DNA from: JAGLCW01 sp964427915
GTDB lineage: Bacteria > Caldisericota > Caldisericia > UBA6126
Assembly (NCBI GenBank): GCA_964427915.1
Contig: CAYRWA010000001.1
Location: forward strand, 62,001 to 126,000
Length of the DNA stretch: 64,000 bases
Reading direction: 5' to 3'
In this document: positions 33,791 to 43,476 of the stretch, piece by piece
How positions within the stretch are numbered: position 1 is the first letter of the stretch
Layout: each line of letters starts with the position of its first letter
Position numbers and translations under genes: made by a program
The notes under the pieces: generated by a model
Database searches by the model: none
What the model was told of the DNA's origin: nothing
What the model saw: the letters and a program-made list of their open reading frames with translations, nothing else

Positions 33791-34737
33791 CAATATCAAC
33801 GGTTTTCTTTGGCTCCAGTTCCTTTTCGCTACCATTTTTAGAATGGACCTACCGTAACACCGAACTAAAAGGTGTCGTTACCCTCCCCGATACAACTCAA
33901 AAAAGAGGCTTAAAAAAACAACCCAGTCCAGTAAAACAATTTGCTTCGTCTCTGTCAATGCCCGTTATTACACCAATCAATCTGCAAGATACATCGTTTT
34001 TAACCCGTCTTCAAGATTGCAACGCTGCCCTTTTTATAACAGCCTCCTATGGCAAAATTCTTCCTGCAAAAGTACTCACGATTCCTTCCTTATTCTCTAT
34101 CAACATTCACCCCTCTCTTCTACCCGAGTATAGGGGTGCTGATCCATTGTTTTGGCAAATAGCGCACCGGGTTCAAAAAACCGGAGTTACTCTATTTCAA
34201 ATGCTGCCCTCCCTTGACAATGGTCCTATTTTGAAACAAGAGTCTTTTCCTCTAGAAGAAAACGACACCTATGAATCTCTAGAAAAAAAGGCAATTCAAT
34301 GTGGCATCACACTTCTTGAACAACTCCTAGAAGACATTCAAAACAACCGCCCATTACATCCGGTAAAGCAACCTCTCCAATGCTCCTTTTATGCTCGCAA
34401 ACGTACGTCTGCTGATGAGCAAATCAAATGGGACTCCTCAGCCAAAGAAATTGACGCATTCATCCGTGCATTTCCCCCAGATGTTGCTGCCTATACATGG
34501 TTTAAAGAAAAAAGAGTAAAGATATTGCAAGCAACAATAGGATCAATCCCTCCCATCAACGATACTAAACCAGGTCACATCGTGCTCCATGAAAAAAAAG
34601 TATATGTAGTTTGCCAAGATGGATTTATTCAGCTGCTCAGGGTAAAAATAGAAGGCAAGTCTGCAATGAGCGCAAAAGACTTTGTAAACGGCTATCTTCG
34701 TAATTCTGCTGTTCATTTTTTTTCTTTTCATGAGTAA
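33787..34737 (+). CDS. fmt: Methionyl-tRNA formyltransferase
   Basis: Fmt formylates initiator methionyl-tRNA using 10-formyltetrahydrofolate. The 316-residue protein shows the catalytic INIHPSLLPEYRGADPLFW segment near residue 106 (Asn, His) and the essential Asp in SLDNGPIL near 142. The C-terminal tRNA-binding domain (about 205-310) is present. A stretch RGLKKQPSPVKQFA is the usual family loop. ATGA overlap with def and an eight-base overlap with rlmH indicate a tightly coupled operon. Confidence 0.95.
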   Translation: MTISTVFFGSSSFSLPFLEWTYRNTELKGVVTLPDTTQKRGLKKQPSPVKQFASSLSMPVITPINLQDTSFLTRLQDCNAALFITASYGKILPAKVLTIPSLFSINIHPSLLPEYRGADPLFWQIAHRVQKTGVTLFQMLPSLDNGPILKQESFPLEENDTYESLEKKAIQCGITLLEQLLEDIQNNRPLHPVKQPLQCSFYARKRTSADEQIKWDSSAKEIDAFIRAFPPDVAAYTWFKEKRVKILQATIGSIPPINDTKPGHIVLHEKKVYVVCQDGFIQLLRVKIEGKSAMSAKDFVNGYLRNSAVHFFSFHE

Positions 34738-35209
34738 AATCCAAATCATCTGCATAGGCAAGATAAAGAACTCCCTTTGGGAGGCTTCTGTCAATGAATA
34801 TTCGAAAAGAATCTCTCGGTTTTGCTCCTTAGAAATAGTGGAATTGAAAGAAATTCCCTTACCAGACCACCCAACTCCAAGAATGATTGAAAAAACTCTG
34901 CACAAAGAAGGTCTTGAGATCGAAGAAAAAAAGAACAAAGAGGCCGCTGGATTTGCTTTGGATATGAAAGGGTCGTCTTTTCATTCCATCGAGTTCTCTC
35001 GCTTGTTAAATCAACACTTGTTTGTACAAGGTCAATCTATTGCATTTATGATTGGTAGCTCGCATGGTTTAAGTTCCACTATAAAAAAGAAATACCCGTG
35101 TATTTCTTTTTCCTCTTTAACATTTCCACACCAACTATGCAGAGTTCTTTTATTGGAACAGATTTTTAGGGGTTTCAAGATTCAAGCTAGAGAAGTGTAC
35201 CACAAATAA
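34730..35209 (+). CDS. rlmH: 23S rRNA pseudouridine-1915 N3-methyltransferase RlmH
   Basis: RlmH methylates pseudouridine 1915 in helix 69 of 23S rRNA. The 159-residue SPOUT protein shows ICIGKIKNSLWEASVNEYSK at its start, the SAM knot FMIGSSHGLS near residue 107 and LTFPHQLCRVLLLEQIFRGF near 128, followed by the short C-terminal YHK. Size and motifs fit the family exactly. It closes the priA-def-fmt-rlmH operon. Confidence 0.95.
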   Translation: MSKIQIICIGKIKNSLWEASVNEYSKRISRFCSLEIVELKEIPLPDHPTPRMIEKTLHKEGLEIEEKKNKEAAGFALDMKGSSFHSIEFSRLLNQHLFVQGQSIAFMIGSSHGLSSTIKKKYPCISFSSLTFPHQLCRVLLLEQIFRGFKIQAREVYHK

Positions 35210-35249
35210 GTTCCGGGGTACTCTTCTCATGCCATCCAATACGTCCTTT

Positions 35250-35879
35250 TTAAACAGATATAATAGCTAACCATACAAAGAAAACAATCCATCCAATCCC
35301 TGTAGAAAGATAGTAAACACATGCTAAGGGAACGCGATCAAAAGAACGATTTATGGAAAGGCTAACCATTTTTTGAATCCACTTGTTGTCAAACCGCGGT
35401 GGGAGTTGTCGCAAGAAAAATCGTACGGTAAACCGTGATAACCACCGACTATATTCCACCTGCAGACATATCTTTTGATGAGCAGTTCTGTATTGCCTAA
35501 AAAAGACAAACCTCCCCGCAGGCTTCCCTGTCACTATTGCACGTGTTTGTTTTAGGGCAGTTTCCAAAGCATCTATAAATTCTTCTTTTTCAAAATAAAA
35601 AAACGAAACGATTCGAAATTTTTGGTTCGAGTGCCACACCAAGAACGACACAAAGCCTATAAAAATCAGTACAGACCAAATCCAATGAAAACTATCCTCA
35701 AAAAAAAGAGAGGATCCCGCGAAAAAACTAACCGGGAGAACCCCACAAGCAATGACTATATATAACCTTTGATACTTGCGTGCATCAAGAATAACAGGAT
35801 TGCGCTTCCACAAAGCGATACCAATAAACAATCCTGGCAAACCAAACAAGGCCCACATTAAAAATATCCAAAAGTCCAT
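35250..35879 (-). CDS. Unknown membrane protein with four predicted helices
   Basis: A 209-residue protein with hydrophobic segments near residues 2-24, 41-58, 66-84 and 190-208. The central soluble part (about 90-185) is rich in Arg, Phe and aromatic residues. I recognise no domain. It stands alone on the minus strand between rlmH and rodA, with its ribosome binding site probably at the AAAGGAG just upstream (35886-35892). It has no obvious partner. Function unknown. Confidence 0.6.
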   Translation of the reverse strand: MDFWIFLMWALFGLPGLFIGIALWKRNPVILDARKYQRLYIVIACGVLPVSFFAGSSLFFEDSFHWIWSVLIFIGFVSFLVWHSNQKFRIVSFFYFEKEEFIDALETALKQTRAIVTGKPAGRFVFFRQYRTAHQKICLQVEYSRWLSRFTVRFFLRQLPPRFDNKWIQKMVSLSINRSFDRVPLACVYYLSTGIGWIVFFVWLAIISV

Positions 35880-35993
35880 CTCATCTCCTTTGCAGAGAAT
35901 GTTTCACAACAATCAAAATGAAAATAGTCTTGATAGCAGTATAACAGTGAAATCAATAGTTTTAGAATACAATTTTTGATGTAAACTTAAACC

Positions 35994-37103
35994 ATGAATA
36001 TACGCATCTTGTTCAAACAACCTCATTGGTTGTATCTTTTTTCTTTAGTAGGGTTGCTTGTTTGGGGTTCAATAGCAATTTTTAGTGCTACACAATCCCT
36101 GTACCAAAATACCAATTTCTTCCAACAACACTTGCTGTACCTTTTTATAGGACTACTAGCTTTTTCCACTGTATCAACTGGTAGTAGCGATCTAGTAAAA
36201 GTAAGTGCATGGTTTTTTTATGCATTCTGTCTTCTTCTGCTCTTAGTGTTGTTTATTCAAAACCAGATACGTCCCTCAGAAGTACCCTTACGATGGATAT
36301 TTATCGGACGTTTTTCGATACAACCTTCGGAACTCATGAAAGTGGGACTTATTTTGGTCCTTGCGCGGTTGTTCTCGGAATCCTCTTCTCCTCCTTTTGT
36401 ATTGTTTCTACAAAGTCTATTTGTTACACTTCTTCCCGTAGGCCTTATCGCTATTCAGCCGGACTTAGGAACAGCCATTTCTTTGTTTGCCATTTTTTTT
36501 ATCATGACTTTCTTCTCTCGCATTAACATCCTGTATTTAATCACCTTACTGATAAGTTCTCTTGGAATAATATGGGTATTTCGAAAACAAGTATTTCAAG
36601 CCTATCAGTGGAATCGTATTCTATCCTTTTTAAACCCACAGCAAGATCCCACAGGAGAGAGCTGGAGCGTTCGTCAAGCTTTAATTGCTATTGGATCTGG
36701 TGGAATAAAGGGAAAGGGATACTTGCAGGGGACGCAATCCAAAATGGGGTTTTTGCCAGATACGAAGTATTCCGATTTCATTTTTGCTGTAATTGGGGAG
36801 GAGTTTGGTTTTTTTGGTTGCTTTTTTATCATCAGTTTTTTTGGATTGTTGGTAGGCTCTTCTATGTCTATTGCATTTCAAACAAAAGATCTATTTCAGA
36901 AATTCGTAGTAGTAGGAGTGGTAGGGCTATGGTTTGTACAAATTGTCATTAACATTGGTATGAATATTGGCTTGTTGCCGGTTACTGGATTGCCCTTACC
37001 GTTTGTTAGTTATGGCGGTAGCGCTTTGTTTACAAACCTTCTTTGCGCTGGTTTGATCTATCATGTTCACCTTCACAGAGGACAAATTCATTATATCCCT
37101 TAA
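35994..37103 (+). CDS. rodA: RodA-type SEDS peptidoglycan glycosyltransferase
   Basis: A SEDS-family membrane enzyme with about ten helices, which polymerises lipid II during lateral wall growth with a class B PBP. Family signatures are GRFSIQPSELMKVG (about 102), the catalytic Asp region LIAIQPDLGTA (about 153), SFLNPQQDPTGESWSVRQALIAIGSGG (about 207), SKMGFLPDTKYSDFIFAVIGEEFGF (about 246) and TGLPLPFVSYGG near the C-terminus. The NP-x-x-DP-x-G loop and the FLP-x-x-x-DFIF form favour RodA over FtsW. There is no strong ribosome binding site before the ATG. A partner PBP is not in the window. Confidence 0.9.
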   Translation: MNIRILFKQPHWLYLFSLVGLLVWGSIAIFSATQSLYQNTNFFQQHLLYLFIGLLAFSTVSTGSSDLVKVSAWFFYAFCLLLLLVLFIQNQIRPSEVPLRWIFIGRFSIQPSELMKVGLILVLARLFSESSSPPFVLFLQSLFVTLLPVGLIAIQPDLGTAISLFAIFFIMTFFSRINILYLITLLISSLGIIWVFRKQVFQAYQWNRILSFLNPQQDPTGESWSVRQALIAIGSGGIKGKGYLQGTQSKMGFLPDTKYSDFIFAVIGEEFGFFGCFFIISFFGLLVGSSMSIAFQTKDLFQKFVVVGVVGLWFVQIVINIGMNIGLLPVTGLPLPFVSYGGSALFTNLLCAGLIYHVHLHRGQIHYIP

Positions 37104-37160
37104 ATGATGTGAACAATTCTTCTGCTCTTTCGAATTTACTATAGGGGGTATACTAGTACT

Positions 37161-40076
37161 ATGAAAAAAATACTGATTTTTATCGTAACAGTTTTTATAT
37201 GCACATCGCTTTTGTCTATACAAACTCCTGTGAAAGGAGTTGAAGATATTTCCGTGGAAGTTCAGCCCCGGAGAATATCGACAAGGGCTGGGTACAAAAT
37301 TAATTTGAAACTGGAAAAACCTTTGCAAGTGCACGATTGGATTAAAATAATCTGGCCCAAAGGAACAGTCCTTCCTTCCTTGCCAGAAAACAAATCAGAA
37401 AGAACAGCTGAGTTAACAAGAATTGTTGAATCTATCTATATTGGCACCTCCCCTTGTTCAGCATGTCAAGGCTTGCCTGTTATTGATTATAGGGAAAACT
37501 CTATTCGGTTTAATATTCACCTAGAGCTAGATCCCAAAAACCCTGGGTATGAATATGTTTATATACATGTTACCGACAGAGTTGGTATCAAAAACCCTGA
37601 CACACCAGGGACGTATGAATTGAAAATTCAAACGCAATCAGAAAGTGGCACTTTTGATTCACACAGCTACGAAATTGTTGATAGCAAAATTGGCGAACCC
37701 ACAGGTAAACCTACTGTTGAAGTAGAGCCCAGCGGTATAAACCACCAAGCTTCTTACCAAGTCGCCTTCACCACGGGAAGAGGGGGTGAGTTATTTATGA
37801 ATCGCAGCCGCATTCGCGTTCAATTCCCCCCTGAAACAACGCTGCTGAAAAAAAATCAAGAAATACCTCTTACTAGTATTCGCGTAAATGGTAAACCCTT
37901 AGGTCAAATGCCAATGATTCTGGATACAACGGTAACTGTCCTTTCACCACTGTATATAGGAAATAGTGAATCGGTGGAAGTTCATTTTGACAAAGAAGCA
38001 GGCATTCTAAACCCCTCGTCACCAGGCTCTTATAGAGTTCTGGTTAGCACATCAGAAGATAGTGACGAAGTTCCCTCGGGGCAGTATGATATAATAAAGC
38101 AAAAGCCTACCCTTGAAGTCATTCCTGCTGTCATCAATAAAAAAGCTTCCTACCATTTTACCTTTGTAGCTGATCAAGACATTATTGCAGATTATCCAAT
38201 GTACGTGCAATTCCCTGCTAACGTTAAACTTCCGCGGTATATCGATCCATCTACTACTTTTGTAAACCAGTCCACTGCTTCTTCTGTATCAGTGAGAAAT
38301 TCATTGTTTATGATCAGCTCTCAACAGACTATTGTAGCTGGAACCGTGATTGATATTCTAATAAAAGAGAGTGCTGGCATCCAAAATCCACCTACACCAG
38401 GTCCGATTACGTTGCAGTTTAAATGGTTTGATCAGCAACAGTGGGAAGAAACGCAGCCCGTAGACATAGTCAACCCTACGGTGGAATTTACCAAGTTAGA
38501 AATAAATCCAAACAATGCAAATGAAATATCGACTTATACATGCACGATCCAAAACGGAGCAGAAGCAATACGGGCAAATGAATCCATTCAATTCCTCTTC
38601 TCAGAGGTATTTCAAATTCCTTCCCATATAGATCCGAAGACTATCACAATAGCAGGTGTAGAAGCAGTGGAAGCGACCCCTTCCAAAGACTCTGTTGGGA
38701 TTACGCTGCCCCGGGAAATTGATCCCGAAGAAGTGTTTACAGTTGTTTTTCATCGCAGTGCAATGATTAAGAATCCCCCCTCAGGTGATCAATGGATCCA
38801 TCTCTATGTTTCAACCCCATACACAGAAGAGCCAAAACAATCTCCAACTTTGTATCTATACCCCCCCATACCCTACGCTTCAGTGGAATTGTTAGAAGGA
38901 GACAAAGGAAAGAAAAATTGGTATACATCCCCTCCACTTCTATCCTTTACGGCAAACCAAAAAGACCTTGAAATCCATTTCTGGTTTGATGATGAGACAG
39001 AAACACAGCTCTACCATAAACCACTGACCCTTGAGGTTGGACAATATACCACAACCCTCTACTACTATGCTCAGAATTCCTATGAAAAAGGTCCCTTGCA
39101 AGAAGAACTTATCAAAATAGACACTATTCAGCCAGAACTAACCATCACGCAACCCATACAGCCTATTACCTATACATCTTCAACACAGTTTGTAATGAAA
39201 GGTAGAATTCTTACACAAGGTCTTCAGACACCCCAAAGCAGTTCTTACAACATGGACATAGATAGTCTTGAAATCAACAATGAAAAAGTTGAGTTCCATC
39301 AAGACGAAGAAACCATGCAGTATTATTTCTCGTTCTCCATTTCTTTGGACGAGGGAGAAAACAACATTGTGGTTGCAGCGTATGATGAAGCAGGAAATGT
39401 TTCTGAAAAACAATTTCAAATCATTTGTGATACCATTGCTCCCGACATACTAATTTCCTTTCCTACTGCCGATTCTCCAACCTTCCAGAAAAGTTTTGAA
39501 GTGCTAGGAAAAACAGAACCATTCACTGAGTTGTATATAAACAATGAACTCATTTTTGTAGACAGAGAGGGCAACTTTGCCCATCCAATGCGCGTCGATT
39601 CTGTTGGCAAATCCACCCTACAGGTAGAAGCAATTGATAAAAGTGGCAATCGCTCAGAGCGATCCATTGATATATGGGCAGGAATTACCTTGCAGCTAAC
39701 CATTGGATCGCAAAAAACTTTTTCTAACGGCGCCTCTCTACGTATTGACACAGCACCATTTATTACAAATGGCCGTACGATGATTCCATTTCGATATATT
39801 GGAGAATCTCTTCAAGCCACTATTGATTTTAGAAATGATTCGGTTACAAAAAGAGTTGTAGAAGTACGATATGAAAAAGAAAACACTCTCATTGTTTTAG
39901 TTATTGGAAACAGAAAAGCCACTGTAAATGGCCGAGAAGTTGAGCTAGATGCACCTCCATCTATCATCAATGGGAGAACCATGGTGCCATTGCGTTTTGT
40001 GGCCGAAGAACTTGGTTGCACATTGCAGTGGGATGGAGATTTGCAAAGAATAACTATTACATACCCTGCGTGGTAA
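37161..40076 (+). CDS. Large secreted surface protein: four tandem modules, Ig-like domains and copper-amine-oxidase-N-type C-terminus
   Basis: The 971-residue protein starts with a signal peptide (about 1-26). Four repeated modules of about 125-140 residues follow. Each opens with E-[VI]-x-P-x-x-I-x-x-x-A-x-Y and closes with I-x-NP-x-x-PG (GIKNPDTPG near 141, GILNPSSPG near 282, GIQNPPTPG near 407, and MIKNPPSG near 536). Next come Ig-like segments (about 650-850), including GKTEPFTELYINNELIF similar to the 30011 protein. The last 125 residues carry two Cu_amine_oxidN1-type halves (GRTMIPFRYIGE and GRTMVPLRFVAEELGC). It is probably a wall- or surface-associated structural protein. Confidence 0.8.
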   Translation: MKKILIFIVTVFICTSLLSIQTPVKGVEDISVEVQPRRISTRAGYKINLKLEKPLQVHDWIKIIWPKGTVLPSLPENKSERTAELTRIVESIYIGTSPCSACQGLPVIDYRENSIRFNIHLELDPKNPGYEYVYIHVTDRVGIKNPDTPGTYELKIQTQSESGTFDSHSYEIVDSKIGEPTGKPTVEVEPSGINHQASYQVAFTTGRGGELFMNRSRIRVQFPPETTLLKKNQEIPLTSIRVNGKPLGQMPMILDTTVTVLSPLYIGNSESVEVHFDKEAGILNPSSPGSYRVLVSTSEDSDEVPSGQYDIIKQKPTLEVIPAVINKKASYHFTFVADQDIIADYPMYVQFPANVKLPRYIDPSTTFVNQSTASSVSVRNSLFMISSQQTIVAGTVIDILIKESAGIQNPPTPGPITLQFKWFDQQQWEETQPVDIVNPTVEFTKLEINPNNANEISTYTCTIQNGAEAIRANESIQFLFSEVFQIPSHIDPKTITIAGVEAVEATPSKDSVGITLPREIDPEEVFTVVFHRSAMIKNPPSGDQWIHLYVSTPYTEEPKQSPTLYLYPPIPYASVELLEGDKGKKNWYTSPPLLSFTANQKDLEIHFWFDDETETQLYHKPLTLEVGQYTTTLYYYAQNSYEKGPLQEELIKIDTIQPELTITQPIQPITYTSSTQFVMKGRILTQGLQTPQSSSYNMDIDSLEINNEKVEFHQDEETMQYYFSFSISLDEGENNIVVAAYDEAGNVSEKQFQIICDTIAPDILISFPTADSPTFQKSFEVLGKTEPFTELYINNELIFVDREGNFAHPMRVDSVGKSTLQVEAIDKSGNRSERSIDIWAGITLQLTIGSQKTFSNGASLRIDTAPFITNGRTMIPFRYIGESLQATIDFRNDSVTKRVVEVRYEKENTLIVLVIGNRKATVNGREVELDAPPSIINGRTMVPLRFVAEELGCTLQWDGDLQRITITYPAW

Positions 40077-40086
40077 AGGAGGAAGA

Positions 40087-40905
40087 ATGAACCGACCTAT
40101 GAGATTTGCTGGACCTCACATGTTTTATCCTAACGATCCTATTGAAATCATCCAATGGAAAGAAAAAATCCTTTCCCAATGGGAACCATCCTTTCCTTCT
40201 TTTCAATCTGCTTACGCAGCTATTGTACCTCATGCTGGTTTCATATATTCTGGATCGGTTGCATTAAAAACACTATCTTCTATACCCTTACCCGAAACAG
40301 TTGTCATCATTGGGGTCAATCATACTGGTATCGGAAGACCTTTGTCTGTATGGCCTACGGGGAAGTGGGAAACACCCTTTGGTTGGATACCCGTAGATGA
40401 AGAATTGGCAAGTGATATGATTAAACAAGACCCTCACTTTGAATCCGATTGCAAAGCACACCTAGAAGAACATTCTATTGAAGTAATCTTATCTCTCTTG
40501 GCTTCTTTCACTACCAATATCAAAGTGCTTCCTATCACGATGGGGTATCAGGATGTGAAAACTACAGAAGAACTGGGAAACATTTTAGTTGCATTGTCAA
40601 ACAATCGTCACATTTTTGTTATTGCCTCTTGCGATATGTCTCACTATGTATCCAAAGAAAAGGCTTTATCTGATGATCAAAAAGTTCTAGATCATTGGTA
40701 TGCACTTCGTTGGAAAGAAGCAATTGAAACTGTTGAACGCAACAATTTCTCCGTTTGTGGAGTAGGTCCTGGTTCAGCCGCTAGCCTCTTTGCAGCCAAA
40801 AAAGGGGCACAGAGAGGTTTGTTACTAGACCATACCCATTCCGGGGAAGTCACTGGTGATACTGATGCAGTTGTGTCCTATGCGGGAGTTTTGTTCGTTT
40901 CATGA
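40087..40905 (+). CDS. MEMO family protein (AmmeMemoRadiSam system protein B)
   Basis: A 272-residue MEMO-family protein, related to extradiol dioxygenases. The conserved histidines and cysteine are all present: VPHAGFIYSG (about 48), GVNHTGIG (about 80), EEHSIEVIL (about 128), SCDMSHYVS (about 182) and SVCGVGPGSAAS (about 224). In many prokaryotes it is encoded with an AMMECR1 protein and a radical SAM enzyme; neither is near here. It lies ten bases after the large surface protein gene and overlaps the polysaccharide deacetylase gene by four bases (ATGA). Its biochemical role is not established. Confidence 0.88.
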   Translation: MNRPMRFAGPHMFYPNDPIEIIQWKEKILSQWEPSFPSFQSAYAAIVPHAGFIYSGSVALKTLSSIPLPETVVIIGVNHTGIGRPLSVWPTGKWETPFGWIPVDEELASDMIKQDPHFESDCKAHLEEHSIEVILSLLASFTTNIKVLPITMGYQDVKTTEELGNILVALSNNRHIFVIASCDMSHYVSKEKALSDDQKVLDHWYALRWKEAIETVERNNFSVCGVGPGSAASLFAAKKGAQRGLLLDHTHSGEVTGDTDAVVSYAGVLFVS

Positions 40906-42269
40906 AACGACTGCTCCAGGGTATCGTTTTTGTTTTTGTTATAGGCTTGTTTGCTCTGCTTTCTATCAAGCATCTGTCCATAGCTACCTGTGATCGATTG
41001 TTCCTATTTACCCTCGAAAATGAATTTCAAGAGTCTCTTTCCTTACAATGTTTATGCTCAGATTCCTTGGAAGGGAAAGGATGGCTTATTTTTGAAAGCC
41101 CTTCGTATACCCCCCCTGTGCCAATCTCATATTTTGCCAACAATACGAATGTAACTACAGATCTATCCAATTTTCCTGTTGGGGACTACCGCGTGCAGTT
41201 AATGACGTATACTGATCGCAAAGCTGTCGTTTCAAATTGGATCCACTTTTCTGTAACGTCTGAAGCACCCCACCTATGGCTTTCAGATGATATGTCAACA
41301 CCTCTTTATCACAAAGAAACGACTTGTACCTTTACGTGTATCAGTTCACAGCCACTCAGAGAAGCCTATTTTACGCTCCACAATCAACGCTACTCTCTGC
41401 ATCCCAATTCATCACAAGAATGGACTTTTCATGGTGATTTACCCTTGCAAAATGGTCGTAATACCCTTTTAATACATGGCACAAACCACCATCATGTAGC
41501 CAACCAACTACCTATTGATATTGTATACAAAAAACCAACAACAGCTCAACAGGTAGTGGTCCTAGGGTATCACAATATCGGCACTTACAAACAAGAATGG
41601 GTGGTTTTCCCGGAAACATTCGAACATCATATTCAGTACTTGCATGACAATGGCTATTATTTTTGTACTCCGAGTGAAGTGTTACTTTTTAACAAACACA
41701 AAATTTCCTTGCCTGAAAAGTCTGTATTGATTACATTTGACGATGGATGTAGCGGAGTTTTTACGCACGCACTTGCGATACTACAAAAATACAATGCTAA
41801 AGCCACGCTCTTTGTCATTAATTCAGTAATCGGGACACCTGGATACCTTACATGGGAAGAGCTAGATTCTATTATGGAATCTGGTTTGTTCACGCTGGGA
41901 TCTCATTCGTACAATCTCCATGGGTGGGTTGACTATACAATGCTACCCGATGGTGGTTATATTTCAAAGCTCCATCACCTGCGGGAAGAAACTTGGGATG
42001 AATATCTAAACCGTGTTCGTCAAGATCTACAACAATCTCGCAATGAACTCTATGAAAGATACCAACAACCTATTTTGTTTTTTGCCTACCCTTTTGGGGA
42101 ATACCCTGCTCAATCTATCAAACGGGTACAAGAATGTGGTTTTCTTGGTGCTTTCACTTTCAATAAATCTGAGTGTTATGTCACTCATTCTACCCATCCC
42201 TATGCAATGGATCGACTGCCTGTGTTTGAAAATTCCAATCTTCAAGATCTATTGTTGGACACAGGATAA
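40902..42269 (+). CDS. Membrane-anchored polysaccharide deacetylase (NodB homology domain)
   Basis: The 455-residue protein has an N-terminal membrane anchor (about 4-24). A beta-rich, Ig-like region (about 30-205) precedes a carbohydrate esterase 4 domain (about 215-440). That domain has VVVLGYHNIG, the metal Asp in VLITFDDGCSG (about 276), and the metal histidines in LGSHSYNLHGW (about 330). FFAYPFGEYP and the later histidine segment complete the fold. Such enzymes deacetylate peptidoglycan or cell-surface polysaccharide. It follows the MEMO gene and shares its transcript. Confidence 0.85.
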   Translation: MKRLLQGIVFVFVIGLFALLSIKHLSIATCDRLFLFTLENEFQESLSLQCLCSDSLEGKGWLIFESPSYTPPVPISYFANNTNVTTDLSNFPVGDYRVQLMTYTDRKAVVSNWIHFSVTSEAPHLWLSDDMSTPLYHKETTCTFTCISSQPLREAYFTLHNQRYSLHPNSSQEWTFHGDLPLQNGRNTLLIHGTNHHHVANQLPIDIVYKKPTTAQQVVVLGYHNIGTYKQEWVVFPETFEHHIQYLHDNGYYFCTPSEVLLFNKHKISLPEKSVLITFDDGCSGVFTHALAILQKYNAKATLFVINSVIGTPGYLTWEELDSIMESGLFTLGSHSYNLHGWVDYTMLPDGGYISKLHHLREETWDEYLNRVRQDLQQSRNELYERYQQPILFFAYPFGEYPAQSIKRVQECGFLGAFTFNKSECYVTHSTHPYAMDRLPVFENSNLQDLLLDTG

Positions 42270-42461
42270 GAAAAATAGAGCATTACAACCTACACGATTG
42301 TTTAGTAAAAAAGTAACACTTCACTACTTTTCCTTCCTATATATCTTAGTATAATGATGAATCTACTCAAAAAGAAGCAACCTTGTGAAAGCAAAACCTA
42401 AGGATGCTGATCATAAAGAACACCCCCCTTTTTCGTCCATAACATTATTATTGGAGGTAGT
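42270..42461. other. Non-coding stretch before carbamate kinase
   Basis: The 192-base gap holds a TATAAT at 42350-42355 with a poor -35, and a GGAGG-type ribosome binding site just before ATG 42462. I see no terminator, RNA gene or conserved riboswitch-like structure. Confidence 0.4.
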
Positions 42462-43400
42462 ATGCGAATTGTAATAGCTATTGGTGGTAATTCTCTTATT
42501 CGAAGTAAAAAAGAAAATAGTATCTTTGATCAACTACAACAGGTAAAACAGACGGTCCAAAGCATAAAGGATCTGTTGCTTGGAGATTACGAAGTTGTAA
42601 TTACACATGGCAATGGACCCCAAGTAGGTTTTTTGCTTCAGATGCAAGAAAAAATGTCTGACAATATTCCCACTATGCCAATCGATTACTGCGTTGCTAA
42701 TACACAAGGTAGTATCGGGTACCAGATTCAATGTGCCATACAAAATCAGCTTCTCGAGGGATCTTCATCAAAAAGAGTTGTCTCTATTGTAACCCAATGC
42801 GAGGTAGAAGAGGACGATACCGCTTTTGATAATCCAAGCAAACCCATCGGTTCCTTCTATTCCCTCGACGAAATAACAAAACGGGCAAAAGAATTTGGTT
42901 GGCAATTTGTCGAAGATTCTGGAAGAGGGTATCGACGAGTGGTTGCTTCCCCAAAACCTACATTGATTCTGGAAAAGGATAGCATACAAACCCTCTTACA
43001 AAACAACACAATTGTTATTGCAGCTGGTGGCGGGGGTATCCCTGTCATACGACATGGTCGTGGTTATCAGGGAATAGAGGCCGTGATTGACAAAGACTAT
43101 GCATCGTCTCTTTTGGCTCAAGAAATTGATGCCGACCTCCTCGTCATATCGACAGGGGTCCCGTATGTGTCTCTTGATTTTGGTACTCCTCAAGAAAAAC
43201 CACTTCGAGAAGTATCTGCTCGCATGATGAAAGAATATCTTTCCCAGAATCATTTTGGAAAAGGTAGTATGGAGCCAAAAATAATAGCAGGTCTTCAGTT
43301 TACAGAATGTACAAAAAAGCCTACAATAATTACCAGTCCTGAAAACATTGAAAAAGCACTAGAAGGTAAAACGGGAACAAAAATCACTCCCAATTTGTAA
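42462..43400 (+). CDS. arcC: Carbamate kinase
   Basis: Carbamate kinase makes ATP from carbamoyl phosphate, the last step of the arginine deiminase and related fermentations. The 312-residue protein begins IVIAIGGNSLI, has THGNGPQVGFLLQMQ near residue 50, and PIGSFY and AAGGGGIPVIR near 190. It also has VIDKDYASSLLAQEIDADLLVISTGV (about 210-235), all typical. No arginine deiminase or ornithine carbamoyltransferase gene is adjacent, so the source of carbamoyl phosphate is not shown here. It could serve citrulline, allantoin or creatinine breakdown instead. Confidence 0.93.
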   Translation: MRIVIAIGGNSLIRSKKENSIFDQLQQVKQTVQSIKDLLLGDYEVVITHGNGPQVGFLLQMQEKMSDNIPTMPIDYCVANTQGSIGYQIQCAIQNQLLEGSSSKRVVSIVTQCEVEEDDTAFDNPSKPIGSFYSLDEITKRAKEFGWQFVEDSGRGYRRVVASPKPTLILEKDSIQTLLQNNTIVIAAGGGGIPVIRHGRGYQGIEAVIDKDYASSLLAQEIDADLLVISTGVPYVSLDFGTPQEKPLREVSARMMKEYLSQNHFGKGSMEPKIIAGLQFTECTKKPTIITSPENIEKALEGKTGTKITPNL

Positions 43401-43476
43401 CTTTTCTCCAAGTAGAAGGTATATAGTAAAGGTATCATTTCCGACAAATTTGGTTTCGGACAGAGGTGGAACATTT

